The notes beneath the pieces were generated by a model. It saw nothing but the letters and a program-made list of their open reading frames with translations, was not told where the DNA came from and searched no databases. Both the position numbers and the translations under genes were made by a program. A stretch of 64,000 nt of DNA. It comes from Tilletiopsis washingtonensis (taxonomy: Eukaryota; Basidiomycota; Exobasidiomycetes; Entylomatales). Location of the stretch: the NCBI RefSeq assembly GCF_003144115.1, contig NW_020312007.1, positions 215,898-279,897 of the forward strand, read 5' to 3'. Of this stretch, positions 28,346 through 37,672 are shown in pieces (position 1 is the first letter of the stretch; each line of letters opens with the position of its first letter).

Positions 28346-28928
28346 GTTACCCCACATCACACACACGCTGTACTTCTAGGCACTATTCTCATTCTCCGTA
28401 CACCACGTGTCGGATAGCGTCCATCTCGCCGTCCTCGAGCTGCGCACGCCTACCTCCGAACGGCGAAACGCGCGGCCCGAGGTTGATACGCTGCTCGCTC
28501 ACTCAGGCCCTTCTTCTAGCGCACACCGAGCTTCTCGGCGCAGTCTCACTGTTCCGCCGCCTGCGAGCTTCAAGGCGTATCTGAGCCTGGACCCAGCGAG
28601 GGACGGGCGACCCGGCGCAGCGGACAGGAGCCAGGTGGAGGGAGCGTGGCGCGAGAGCAGCGACCTCGCTCGCAATATGCGGCACGCCCGCGCGCGTGGG
28701 AACTGCGCGGCACCCGCGGAGCAGCCGGGCATGGTGCTCCTCGTCCATCTCGAGCATCAGCATGCTCCTCTGCGGGAGGCGGCATGGCCAGAGCAGGCAG
28801 TAGCTGCGCACGGCAGCGAGAGAGAGAGCATACACAGCGAAGCAGCGGTCCGTCTGGCGGGCATGGTGCCGTTCCGCCGCGCGCATTTCTGGCTCGTGAC
28901 ACATCTATTGCCCTCATCGTTCGCACCC
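28346..28928. other. convergent intergenic region
   Basis: 583 bp between the 3' ends of the RING gene and the uL11m gene. It should contain both 3' UTRs and polyadenylation sites. No coding or RNA feature is seen. Confidence 0.5.
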
Positions 28929-29558
28929 TCACCGCACAATGCGCAGGCCCATCGAGCGGGCCGAGCCGGCGATTGTCCGGCACATCTGCACAGCGGCTGT
29001 CAGACACTGTCCCTCGCAGCGCCACTCCGCCGCACACGCGCGCACTCACCGCCTCCTCGCTCACGCCCTGCACGTCCTTGAGCTTGATCTGCGCGATCTG
29101 ATACAGGTGCTTCAGGCTGACCGTGCCTGCCACCTCGGTGCCCGAGCGCCCCGAGCCCGACGTGACGCCGGCAGCGCGCTTCAGCAGCAGCGCCGTGGGT
29201 GGTGCTGCGGCGGGAGCATGTCAGCCGCGGGCGGCGCAGCAGGGGCACGCAGCACGGCGACGCACTCTTCGTCTCGAAGGTGAAGGTGCGGTCGGGGTTG
29301 ATGTTGACGATGGTGGGTGTCGGCAGGCCGACCTCGAGGTGTGCGGTGCGTGCGTTGAACTCCTGCCCGCCCAGCGCTGTCGGTGAGCATGTCGCTGCAG
29401 CCCCCTCAGCGCCGCCCACGACGCACCTTTGCAAAGTCCATGGCCTTGACGCCCTTGGCACCAAGCGCCGGGCCGACGGGCGGCTGTGCGCTCGCCTTGC
29501 CGGCGGGCACGATGAGCTTGACCGCCGACGCGGCCATCTGAGCGGCCTTCTTCGACAT
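28929..29558 (-). CDS. mitochondrial large-subunit ribosomal protein uL11m
   Basis: Exons 29558-29427, 29362-29266, 29204-29050 and 28985-28929 give 146 aa, close to bacterial L11 length. The order is that of L11: [79 protein letters not shown], then [10 protein letters not shown]. The PPVGPALG and [13 protein letters not shown] signatures are of the bacterial type, which marks the mitochondrial rather than the cytosolic uL11. It builds the GTPase-associated centre of the mitoribosome. ATG 29558 gives [14 protein letters not shown], a short basic start without a long presequence. It is divergent from the SR-protein gene over 235 bp. Confidence 0.93.
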
Positions 29559-29793
29559 GGCGGGTGCGGTGTGGAGGGGAGCGAGGGGTGCGGAGGATGG
29601 AGGGGCTGGCGGTGCTGAGGGCATAAAGTGCCGGAGCGGGTCACGTGCGCGCGCCTCCCACGGCCAGGCTCAGCTGAGCTCTGCACGGCGCGCCACGCTG
29701 CGCTGACCCCGCATGGCGCGCGCGTCGCCGCCTTCTTCCCATCCACACCGTCGAGCACACACCCCTCGACTCACCCACCACACTCCGCCCGCC
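29559..29793. promoter_or_regulatory. bidirectional promoter, uL11m / SR protein
   Basis: These 235 bp separate divergent starts. The 60 bp before ATG 29794 are dominated by C and A (CCC, CACC runs), as is the reverse strand before ATG 29558. No TATA box is seen. Confidence 0.5.
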
Positions 29794-31000
29794 ATGTCCG
29801 TGCCCAGCAAGCGCCTCTACGTCGGCCACCTCTCGCCCGACGTGCGGTGAGTGGCGTGTCTGCGCGCACAGCACTGCACCCTGCTCACTCGGCGCAGCCG
29901 CACCGACCTCGAGGACCTCTTCAAGAACTACGGCAAGATCGTCGACATGCGCATCGTGCGTGTCTGCGCTGCACCGCTGCTGCCTCTTTGCTGACGTGCT
30001 GGCTACAGATGGGCGCGTTCGGCTTCGTCGAGTGGGAGAACGTCCAGGACGCTGAGGATGTCCTGCGGGTGCGTCGCACGCCTGCGCCGCTGCCACGCCA
30101 TGCTGACTCTGGCGCTGTAGGAGTTCAACGGCAAGGCCTTCATGGGCGACCGGTGAGTCGCATGCGCACATCTCCGTCGCTGCGCTTCGCTGACACGCAC
30201 CACTCAGTCTCATTCTTGAGCCCGCCAAGGAGGCTCGCCCGCGTGGCGAGTACGGCGACCGCGGCGGCTATGGCGGAGGCCGTGGCGGCTACGGCGGCGG
30301 CGACTACGGGGCGCCGCGCGGCGGCGGCTACGGCGGCCCGCCGGGCGGTGGCTACGGCGGAGGCCGCGGCTACGACCAGTACGGCCCGCCCGGCGGCGGC
30401 TACGGCGGCCCGCCGGGTGGTGGCTACGGTGGCGGCGGCTACGGCGGTGGCTACGGCGGCGGCCGTGGCGGCTACGGCCCGCCGGGCGGCGGCTACGGTG
30501 GCGGCTACGGCGCTCCCCGCGCCCCGCCGCGTCTGCGCCGTGGCGAGTTCCGCGTCATCGTCTCGAACCTGCCGCCCAACACGTCGTGGCAGGACCTGAA
30601 GGACATTGGCCGCGAGGCGGGCCACATCTCCTTTGCCGACGTCGACCCCGAGCGCCCGGGCGAGGGTGTGCTGGAGTACGACTCGCGCGAGGACATGGAG
30701 CGTGCGCTCGACAAGATCGAGGGCGTCGAGCTGCGCGGTAACAAGCTGCGCGTCGACGCCGCCGGCGAGCCGGCACCGCGCAGCAACGGCGGCCGCGACG
30801 AGCGCAGCGCGCCGCGTGAGCGCGAGCGCAGCCGCAGCCCGGCGCCGCGCCGCCGTGACAGCCGCGAGCGCAGCCGCTCGCCGCCGCGTCGCCGTGACGA
30901 CTCGCCTCCTCGCCGCCGCGATGACTCGCCTCCGCGCCGCCGCGACGACTCGCCGCCCCGTCGCGAGCCCGTCGACGACCTGCCGCCGCCGCGCGACTAA
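29794..31000 (+). CDS. SR-type splicing factor with two RRMs (SRSF1/Srp2-like)
   Basis: Exons 29794-29846, 29898-29955, 30009-30068, 30121-30152 and 30208-31000 give 331 aa. RRM1 starts RLYVGHLSPDVR and carries the RNP1-like GAFGFVEW. A hinge of about 100 residues rich in GGY, RGG and PPGG units follows. RRM2 contains SWQDLKD, the hallmark pseudo-RRM motif of SRSF1-type proteins. The C-terminus is an RS domain with repeated RRRDDSPP units. Such proteins act in constitutive and alternative pre-mRNA splicing and mRNA export in the nucleus. S. pombe Srp2 and yeast Npl3 are related; SWQDLKD plus RS favours the SRSF1/Srp2 group. It is a fitting product for a genome with this many introns. Confidence 0.9.
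30241..30535 (+). repeat. Gly/Tyr-rich coding repeat (GGY/PPGG units)
   Basis: Imperfect repeats of GGCGGCTACGG-like units encode the GGY/RGG hinge between the two RRMs of the SR protein. RGG and GGY tracts of this kind bind RNA and favour condensate formation. Confidence 0.85.
30870..30966 (+). repeat. RS-domain tandem repeat (RRRDDSPP x3)
   Basis: A 24-bp unit is repeated three times almost perfectly inside the RS domain, encoding RRRDDSPP. Ser-Pro steps are candidate phosphorylation sites. Confidence 0.8.
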
Positions 31001-32070
31001 GCGTGCCAGCGCGCCCAGCCCGCTTCTTCTCCTCGCCTCCGTTCGTCCGTACAACGTCTCCATACGTCCGTCCGATGTGCTACTCCTCTCTCACGAAAGC
31101 CTCCAAGGCCGTGAGGATCCACGAAGCGTCTACCCTATCAGCCCGCCGGAGTCGTGTCGCGGCGGTCAAGACCAGGCGCTGCGGCTCACGTCTCGAAAAT
31201 ATCATGCATGTCCCGTCCAACTAACACTTAGCTTGCAGCTAGCGCGGCGAGCGCTCAACGTGGCTGGACCGCCAGCGCACGAGGCGCAAGTGCCGCACAA
31301 CTGACGGGCCGGACGAGGAGGACGCGAGGCCGAGGGCCGACCGCCCGGCGCGTGGAGGACGCAGGACCCGAGGCGATTGCGACGGCGTAGCAGACCCAGC
31401 GCTCCTCTCGGATCGTCTGGGCTGCTACATCGCCACGCGGCCACCATGGACTCTCGCGGTCGAGGCTCGCAGGCTCGGATGGTGTGACGTGGTGCGGATC
31501 GATCGGTGGGGCGCGCGAAGCTCGTGACGCAGGTTCGCAGGTCGAAGTCTCGGGCGGCGAGGTCGTGCGAGGCCGACCTGGTACGGCGGACACGGAGGTC
31601 GATGGCGAGTCCGGATGTCGCGCGCCGCACGAGTCAGACGAGGCTAGCGCGAGGCGATGCGGGCCCATTGGACGAGGTGCCAGAGGAACTACGCTCAGCC
31701 GATCGGCGTTCCGGAGCATGCGAGGAAGGAGGTGTCTGCTTCGCGGCGCTCAGGATCTACGGCATCGCTGTGTCGCGACGGCGCCCCTCACGACCGCAAT
31801 GCGGTGGTGGCATGAGGATGCTGCAGGTGAGCATGTCAAGAGGGCTCACAAGCACCATCCTGGTGTTAGGTGCGCCAGACGCTAGCATCGAGCATCATCG
31901 CGGGTCTCACAGTGGGCTTGAGCCGTGCGAGGCACGGTCAAAGGCGACAGACAAGGCTCACGCACCAGAAGCACGCGCGACGTCGCGACAAGAGTAGGTG
32001 AGTGGCCCAACATGCCAGGTCGACCGGCGACGCACAGAGCTGTTGGGTATCGCAATGTCATTCCGTAACG
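31001..32070. other. convergent intergenic region of 1.07 kb
   Basis: This lies between the 3' ends of the SR-protein and Pbn1-like genes. It is long for a convergent spacer here. Frames of 130-160 codons exist on both strands but have no recognisable domain and lack the codon bias of neighbours. I see no tRNA, repeat or mobile-element signature; an unrecognised non-coding RNA or decayed gene is possible. Confidence 0.5.
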
Positions 32071-33183
32071 CTACCGCACCGTCTTCTTGAGTCCGCCTAC
32101 ACGAGCCGACGTGCGCAGGACGCTCAGCACCACTGCCAGCGCGCACGCCAGCGTCACGATGGCCGTGACGGCCGTCGTGAAATGTGCCAGATCGGCATCG
32201 CCCGTGGGCAGGCGCAGGCGGTGCGTGCGCCACAGCGCGCTGGCGGGCAGCTTTGGCGGCCGCGACGGCGGGCTGCGGCGGTAGTAGAGTGCATCGTCGT
32301 CGGGCATGGCGAAGTGACCGTGTGGAGATGGCAGCAGCGTGACGCCGGCTAGTGAGGCGCACAAGAGGACGGCTCTGTCAACGAGACGCTGGACGCAGTG
32401 CCGGAAGGCCCACTCACAGACTTGCTCCCAACTCTCCATGTCGTCCGACCACTCCAGCGGCCGGTCGCAGCTCCAGAACTGCTCCGCCTCCTCGAGCTGT
32501 ACGCCGAGGTAGTTGCCGTACGTCTGCGGGCTGGTGACCGTGCGCATCAGGCGTGCCCACTCGACCTGCCACCACGGGCGCAGATGCCGGTCGGCGTGGC
32601 CCGAGGTACGCGGCGGCAGGTAGCGTGCATGCAGCAGCAGGTCGAGCTGCTGCGTCTCGTACTCCTCGTCGTCTTCGAGGCCGGCGGGGTCGAGCGTCTT
32701 AAGATTTAGCAGGAGCGCTCGTCGCTCGACAGCCAGCGGCAGCTCGGCGTCTGAGGTTGGCGCAGCAGGCGGCGAGGCACTGCCGCTCTCTAGCACAGAC
32801 GCAACGCGGATCGTGTCCCCGCTGCGCTTGGCCACCGGCTGGGCTGCCTCTGCGGGGCGGTACACATCGGGCTCGTCGCCGACGGCGAGGCGGCGGCGCA
32901 GCTGCGCATGCTCGTCGCTCCAGCCGACGGCGCGCTCGATGTCGATGTGCTGCCAGTCGACGTGGCGCAGCGAGGCGTCGTGCGACTCGAGAAAGGTCCA
33001 GTCGTCGAGCAGCGGGTCGGTGAGGTCGCGCGGGTTGGCGTAGAGGGCCGGCGGCAGCCGCAGCAGCAGCGAGGGCACGCAGCCGGCGGGCGGCGAGAGG
33101 TAGCGCGGCGAGAGCGGCACGCTGAGCGTCGGGTGCGTCGACGGCGCGGAGAGTGTCGATTCGAGGCCGGTAGGCTGCAACAT
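32071..33183 (-). CDS. PIG-X/Pbn1-like ER membrane protein
   Basis: Exons 33183-32418 and 32348-32071 give about 347 aa. Features fit Pbn1/PIG-X, the accessory subunit of GPI mannosyltransferase I in the endoplasmic reticulum: an N-terminal PTGLESTL segment, LRLPPALYANPRDLTD, the central LDLLLHARYLPP block matching the family's H-x-R-Y-x-P motif, and RLPTGDADLAHFTTAVTAIV leading into a single C-terminal membrane helix (TLACALAVVLSVL). No signal peptide is evident, as in yeast Pbn1. The 69-bp intron is in frame and stop-free. It is divergent from the GPATCH11-like gene across 173 bp. The match is motif-level only, so the assignment is moderate. Confidence 0.6.
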   Translation of the reverse strand: MLQPTGLESTLSAPSTHPTLSVPLSPRYLSPPAGCVPSLLLRLPPALYANPRDLTDPLLDDWTFLESHDASLRHVDWQHIDIERAVGWSDEHAQLRRRLAVGDEPDVYRPAEAAQPVAKRSGDTIRVASVLESGSASPPAAPTSDAELPLAVERRALLLNLKTLDPAGLEDDEEYETQQLDLLLHARYLPPRTSGHADRHLRPWWQVEWARLMRTVTSPQTYGNYLGVQLEEAEQFWSCDRPLEWSDDMESWEQVCEWAFRHCVQRLVDRAVLLCASLAGVTLLPSPHGHFAMPDDDALYYRRSPPSRPPKLPASALWRTHRLRLPTGDADLAHFTTAVTAIVTLACALAVVLSVLRTSARVGGLKKTVR

Positions 33184-33356
33184 TGCGGGCGCAGGTGATG
33201 GAGGTGGCGAAGGAAGGCAGATGGTGTGCGCCGCTGTGGTCTGTGCTCGCGCTGTCCCCGCAGCCCGGGAGTCGGAAGACGCCGCGCCGCCGTGCATCCT
33301 TCTTTCCACTGCGCCGTCCACTCTCTCTCCCACCACCACACCCTCCACTGCCCATC
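33184..33356. promoter_or_regulatory. compact bidirectional promoter, Pbn1-like / GPATCH11-like
   Basis: 173 bp between divergent start codons, the shortest such spacer in the window. The GPATCH11-proximal half is a C/A/T leader with CACCACCACACCC-like runs. Confidence 0.5.
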
Positions 33357-34539
33357 ATGAGCAAGTCTGACTCGGAGGAGGAGGACTTCATGTCCGACGC
33401 CTTTCTCGCCAGCGCCGTCGCTGCCGGTGCTGCCGCGTCGACGAGCACGGCGCCGCAGAGCCGCAAGCGCTCGCCGCCGCGCCGCGAGCCGGCGCCGCGC
33501 ACGCTCTCGAAGCGCGAGCTGGCCGAGCAGGAGCGCGAGCGCCGCCTCGAGGGCCTCGAGCGCAACCTCATGGCCTCGTACGACGACGGCCGCGGCGAGA
33601 GCAAGGCGCAGGCCATGATGCGCAAGATGGGCTACGTGCCCGGCGCCGCGCTCGGCAGCGCCGCCGCCAGTGGCAGCGGCAGTGGCGTGCCGCCTCGCCG
33701 CAGCCGCTCGCCCGACCTGTCCGAGGACGAGAGCAGCTCGGCAGGCGAGACGAGCAGCTCGCGGCGCCGTTCGCGCTCGCCGCCGGCGCGCGGTGTGGTG
33801 CAGCCGATCCGGCCAGACGAGCGCTTCGGCTCGTCGCGCATGGGCATCGGCAGTGCCGCCGTGTCGCGTGCCATCTCGGCCGCCGCGGCGTCGTCAGCAG
33901 CCAAGGCGGGCGAGGCCAAGACGGAGCAGCAGCGCCTGGACGAGTTCCGCGCGCAGCGGCGCGGCGTGCACGAGGAGCGCAAGATTGAGGGACAGCTGGC
34001 CAGCGCGCGGACCACGAGCGAGAGCTTGGATCGCAAGGCAGGTGCCGAGGTGAGTCGAGATGGCCATGCGCGGCTTCCTGGCCGCAGCGCGGTGTTTCAC
34101 ATCGGACGCTGACCACAGTGCTGGCAGTACTCGCCGCTCTGGCTCTCCGCACACTGGTTCGCGCCCGGCCGTGTGCCGCCGGCCGAGGCAGAGGAGCTCA
34201 TCAACATGGCGCTCGGGCCGGATAACGACGAGCTCGTTCCCAACGCCGTGCTCGCACCGATACGCACGGAAGAGGAGGCTGAAAAGGACAGAGTGTCGCA
34301 GGAGCGTCGCGACGAGGCGCGGCGGTGGATCTCGCTGCCAGTGAGTGTCCAAGCAGCAGCACGAAGGTGATGGCCTCTGAGCTGACCACCTCGCTCCTCA
34401 GGCAGCCGCACGCCTGGCCATCACGCTGGACCATCTGCGCAGCGTGCACCACTACTGCCTCTTCTGCGGCTGCGCCTACGCCGACGCCGACGAGCTGGCG
34501 CAGCAGTGTCCGGGAACGGACGAGGAGGCGCACGACTAA
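33357..34539 (+). CDS. GPATCH11: G-patch/DUF4187 protein, GPATCH11-like
   Basis: Exons 33357-34049, 34128-34340 and 34402-34539 give 347 aa. A G-patch-like segment reads AQAMMRKMGYVPGAALG. Two Arg/Ser-rich stretches flank it (RKRSPPRREPAPR; SRRRSRSPPARG). The C-terminal DUF4187 module is clear: LAITLDHLRSVHHYCLFCG, then DELAQQCPGTDEEAHD, matching the terminal zinc-finger-like motif of GPATCH11/CENP-Y. G-patch proteins activate DEAH helicases in splicing or ribosome assembly, so a nuclear RNA role is likely; a kinetochore role is reported for the vertebrate protein. Tandem acceptors at 34118 and 34127 are both in frame and would give three extra residues. Confidence 0.85.
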
Positions 34540-35259
34540 TGGATCGCCTGCTTCTCCACGCCCTGCCCGATATCGCACCGTTTGCAGCTGTCTGCTGCTC
34601 ACCACCCTCTCGCTTCAGCGCACGTGGCTTGAGCGACCCTGAAAGTGTCGAGCTCGCCGATGACCGGCAGCTTGGCCTCGAAGCACCCTCGGGGACGAGT
34701 TTCGCGTAGGGGCCTCGCGGCGCACACTGCTGCGAGCTTGCGGTGCGCGCACGCGCGCAGCGGCATGCCGCCTGCATTTTTGGCGCCAAGGCGCCCCTTG
34801 ACGTCACTGCTAGCCACACGCGGCTCCGCTCGGAGGTGCGCGAGATGTGCTGGCCGTACCGCAGCCGGTGCGGTGCCTCCGCTGAGACGCCAGCCCGCAC
34901 GCTGCCGCTTGAGGTGCGGCCGCTGGGTCAGCACCCGTCCTGCGTGCCGCCGGCTGCCGGATAAGCGGCCAGAGAGCCAGATCACGCGCGCCTGCCCACT
35001 GGGCGGCTGTCAGCGGTGCCGCTCCAACATGCTGCGAGATCGTCGAGGCGCGTGCTCGGCGCCAAGCGCAGGCGCGCCAGCCACACGCGGCCGCCGAGGC
35101 GGCACGTTTGCGCAGCAGCAGCAGCAGCAGCAGCTCGCCGCACCCCGACTCCGCAAAGGATGGCATGCGCGATGCCGCCGGGGAGTATAAGGAGGCAGCC
35201 GGCTGCGTGTGCACCGCTGCGCTGACTCTCCACCTCCTCGACAAGCACACGCCGCCGCC
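34540..35259. promoter_or_regulatory. NOX upstream region with TATA-like box and CAG repeat
   Basis: 720 bp without a gene. TATAAGG at 35186-35192 lies 68 bp before the NOX ATG and is one of the few TATA-like boxes well placed for a start codon in this window. A (CAG)7 tract lies at 35113-35133. The rest is GC-rich with no domain-bearing ORF. Confidence 0.55.
35113..35133. repeat. (CAG)7 microsatellite
   Basis: Seven CAG units in the NOX promoter region, about 130 bp upstream of the start codon. Confidence 0.9.
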
Positions 35260-37549
35260 ATGCCTGCTGCCGACCCATCTCTCGAGCCGCTGAGCGACGA
35301 GGAGATCGGCGCCTTCTTCGACGAGCTCGACAGCGACAAGGACGGCCACATCACCTTCGCCGAGCTCGAGGCCGCGCTGCTGGCCGCGCACGACGAGCTG
35401 GCGCCCAAGCCGCAGGCGCACCACCTGACGCACCCGCTGCGGCGCGGTCCTGAGGCGGTTGCCGATGCCGAAAAGAAGGCGGCGCCCGCAGGCGCAGAGA
35501 AGGGCCCGACGACGACGCCGGGCAGCACCACGGCACACCAGGCAGACCACGACGAGCTGCACGCCTTTCTCCTCTCGCTGCTGCCCGCCGGCGTGGACCG
35601 CCTCGACCGCGCGGCATTCGTGCGGCAGGTGCGCACCTGGAACCTGCCGTCGCAGCGCCGCACCGACGAGAGCGAGGATGCGCGCGAGGCCGACGACTAC
35701 ACCAAGAAGATGACGTGGGCACGCAAGGCGCGCGCCCACTGGAGCGTCGAGGGCCCACGCTACGCCTTTGTCGCCTTTGTCGTCTGCTGCCAGCTCGCCT
35801 TTGGCATCTGGCAGATGGTCGTCTACATCCGAGCCGACCAGACACGCAGAGCACTGGTGCGTGCCGGCGCCGGCTGCCCTGCTGCTCCTTTGCTGACTCC
35901 CTGTGCAGGGCTGGGGCGTCATCATGGCCAAGGCCTCCGCCGGCGCGCTCTACCCGACGCTGCTCTTCCTCGTGCTCTCCATGTCACGCTGGCTGCTCAC
36001 CTTTCTGCGCCGCTTTTACGTCCTCTCGCGCTACATCAACTCGGACCTGCACCAGGCGTTCCACATCTACATCAGCATCGCGGCACTGGCGCTCGCCTCG
36101 CTGCATGCCATCGGCCACCTGACGGGCACGTTCCTGTACGGCTCGCGCCCGGCGCAGCAGGACGATCTCGCCATCCTGCTCGGCCCTTCGGCCGTGCCGC
36201 GCTCGTATCACGACTACATCCGCTCGCTCCCGGGCTGGACGGGCCTGACCTCGTTCGGCCTGTTCTGGCTGATCGCACTGATGTCGATGCCAGTGGTGCG
36301 CCGCAAGAGCTACGAGATCTTCCAGCTGGCACATCTCCTCATGTTCCCGCTTTTCGGCTTCCTTGCCGCGCATGGCACAGCCAAGCTGCTGCAGGCGCCG
36401 ATGCTCGGCTACTGGCTGGTGGCGCCCGTGCTGCTCGTCATCGCCGAGCGCAGCCTCCGCGTCATCCGCGGCTTCCGGCCGGTGCCTGCTCGCATCAAGC
36501 GCCTCGACGACGACACTGTCGCGCTGACGTGCCAGAAGCCCGGCGGCGACTGGAGGTTCGAGGCGGGCCAGTACGTCTTTGTGCAGGTCCCGGTGCTCTC
36601 GCGCTGGCAGTGGCACCCCTTTACGATCTCGGCGTGCGTCAAGGACCGCCTGCAGGTGCACATCAAGACTAGCGACGGCGACTGGACTGGGCGCCTGCAG
36701 GAGCTGGCGAAGAAGCTCGAGAAGGAGCAGGGTGTGTGCAAGGAGGGCCACGAGATCAAGGTGGGCGTGGACGGACCGTTCGGCGCGCCTGCGCAGCGCT
36801 TCTACGACTTCGACCGCTGGTGAGTCAGCCCGAACAAGAGACTGCCCAGCATTGGCTCACACCCTCTCAGCATCGTTGTCGGCGCCGGTATCGGTGTCAC
36901 TCCTTTCAGTGCGATCCTGCTCGACCTCGAGCAAAAGTACGCCTCGAACGGCGACCCGTGGGCGCTGTCTCGCCGCCGCTCGAGCTTCTCGCGCTCGCTC
37001 TCGCGCCTGCCGTCTCGAGTGTCGTCCCGCGGCAACTCCCGGCCCAGCTCTGCGGTGCGGCACGAGGGCGAGCACGGCAACCATGAGCCGCACCCGCCGC
37101 GCCGCGTCGACTTCCACTGGAGCGTGCGCTCCAAGGACGACCTGCTGTGGTTCAGCACGCTGCTCAACCGCTGCTCCGAGCTGGCGTCGCCGGGCTGCCT
37201 CGACCTGCGCATTGTGCCGTACGTGACGCAGAAGCGCAAGTCGCTCTCTACACTCGTCTTCCGCGCGCTGCTGGACAACCACCGCACAAAGGAGCGGCCC
37301 TACAGCGCCCTCACCGGCCTCAAGGCGCGTACGCACTTTGGCCGTCCCCCGCTTGGCGAGGGCGGCATTGTCGACAACTTCGACGCCGAGCTGCGCCAGA
37401 TGGCGTGGACCGGCGGCAAGGTTGGCGTGTTCTTCTGCGGGCCGCCGGCGCTGGGCTTGATGCTGGCCGACCGCTGCGCCGTCATGACGGCGCAGGCCGC
37501 GGCCGACGGCACCGGCACGCGCTATATGTTCCACAGCGAGGTGTTCTGA
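35260..37549 (+). CDS. NADPH oxidase with N-terminal EF-hand (NoxC/Nox5-like)
   Basis: Exons 35260-35856, 35909-36819 and 36871-37549 give 728 aa. Residues 24-35 (DSDKDGHITFAE) form a canonical EF-hand loop, so Ca2+ regulation is likely. Six membrane segments follow. The heme-binding histidines show NOX2-like spacing in FHIYISIAALALASLH (13 residues between the pair), and a second pair lies in HLLMFPLFGFLAAH. The FAD motif is HPFTIS, NADPH-binding motifs are GAGIGVTPF and FFCGPPALG, and the protein ends in Phe. It transfers electrons from cytosolic NADPH to oxygen to make superoxide across a membrane. A Ser/Arg-rich insertion of about 45 residues follows the first NADPH motif. EF-hand Nox proteins in fungi are called NoxC. 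Confidence 0.93.
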
Positions 37550-37672
37550 GAATGCGTATGTTCCTGTGCTGCTGTCACCCCTTGGCTGTGCACGAGTGCG
37601 ATTAGATCTGCGAGTCAGGATGAGAATAGAGGTACAATGATGTGAGCGGTGGACAGGAGCAGGCGAGGCGGT

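Noticed and set aside
31484-31590. Possible tRNA (B-box-like GGTTCGCAGGTC)
   Set aside because: No matching A box, acceptor stem or anticodon loop could be drawn.
34810-35931. 373-codon minus-strand ORF opposite the NOX 5' end
   Set aside because: Antisense shadow of the EF-hand Nox exon and its promoter, without domains.
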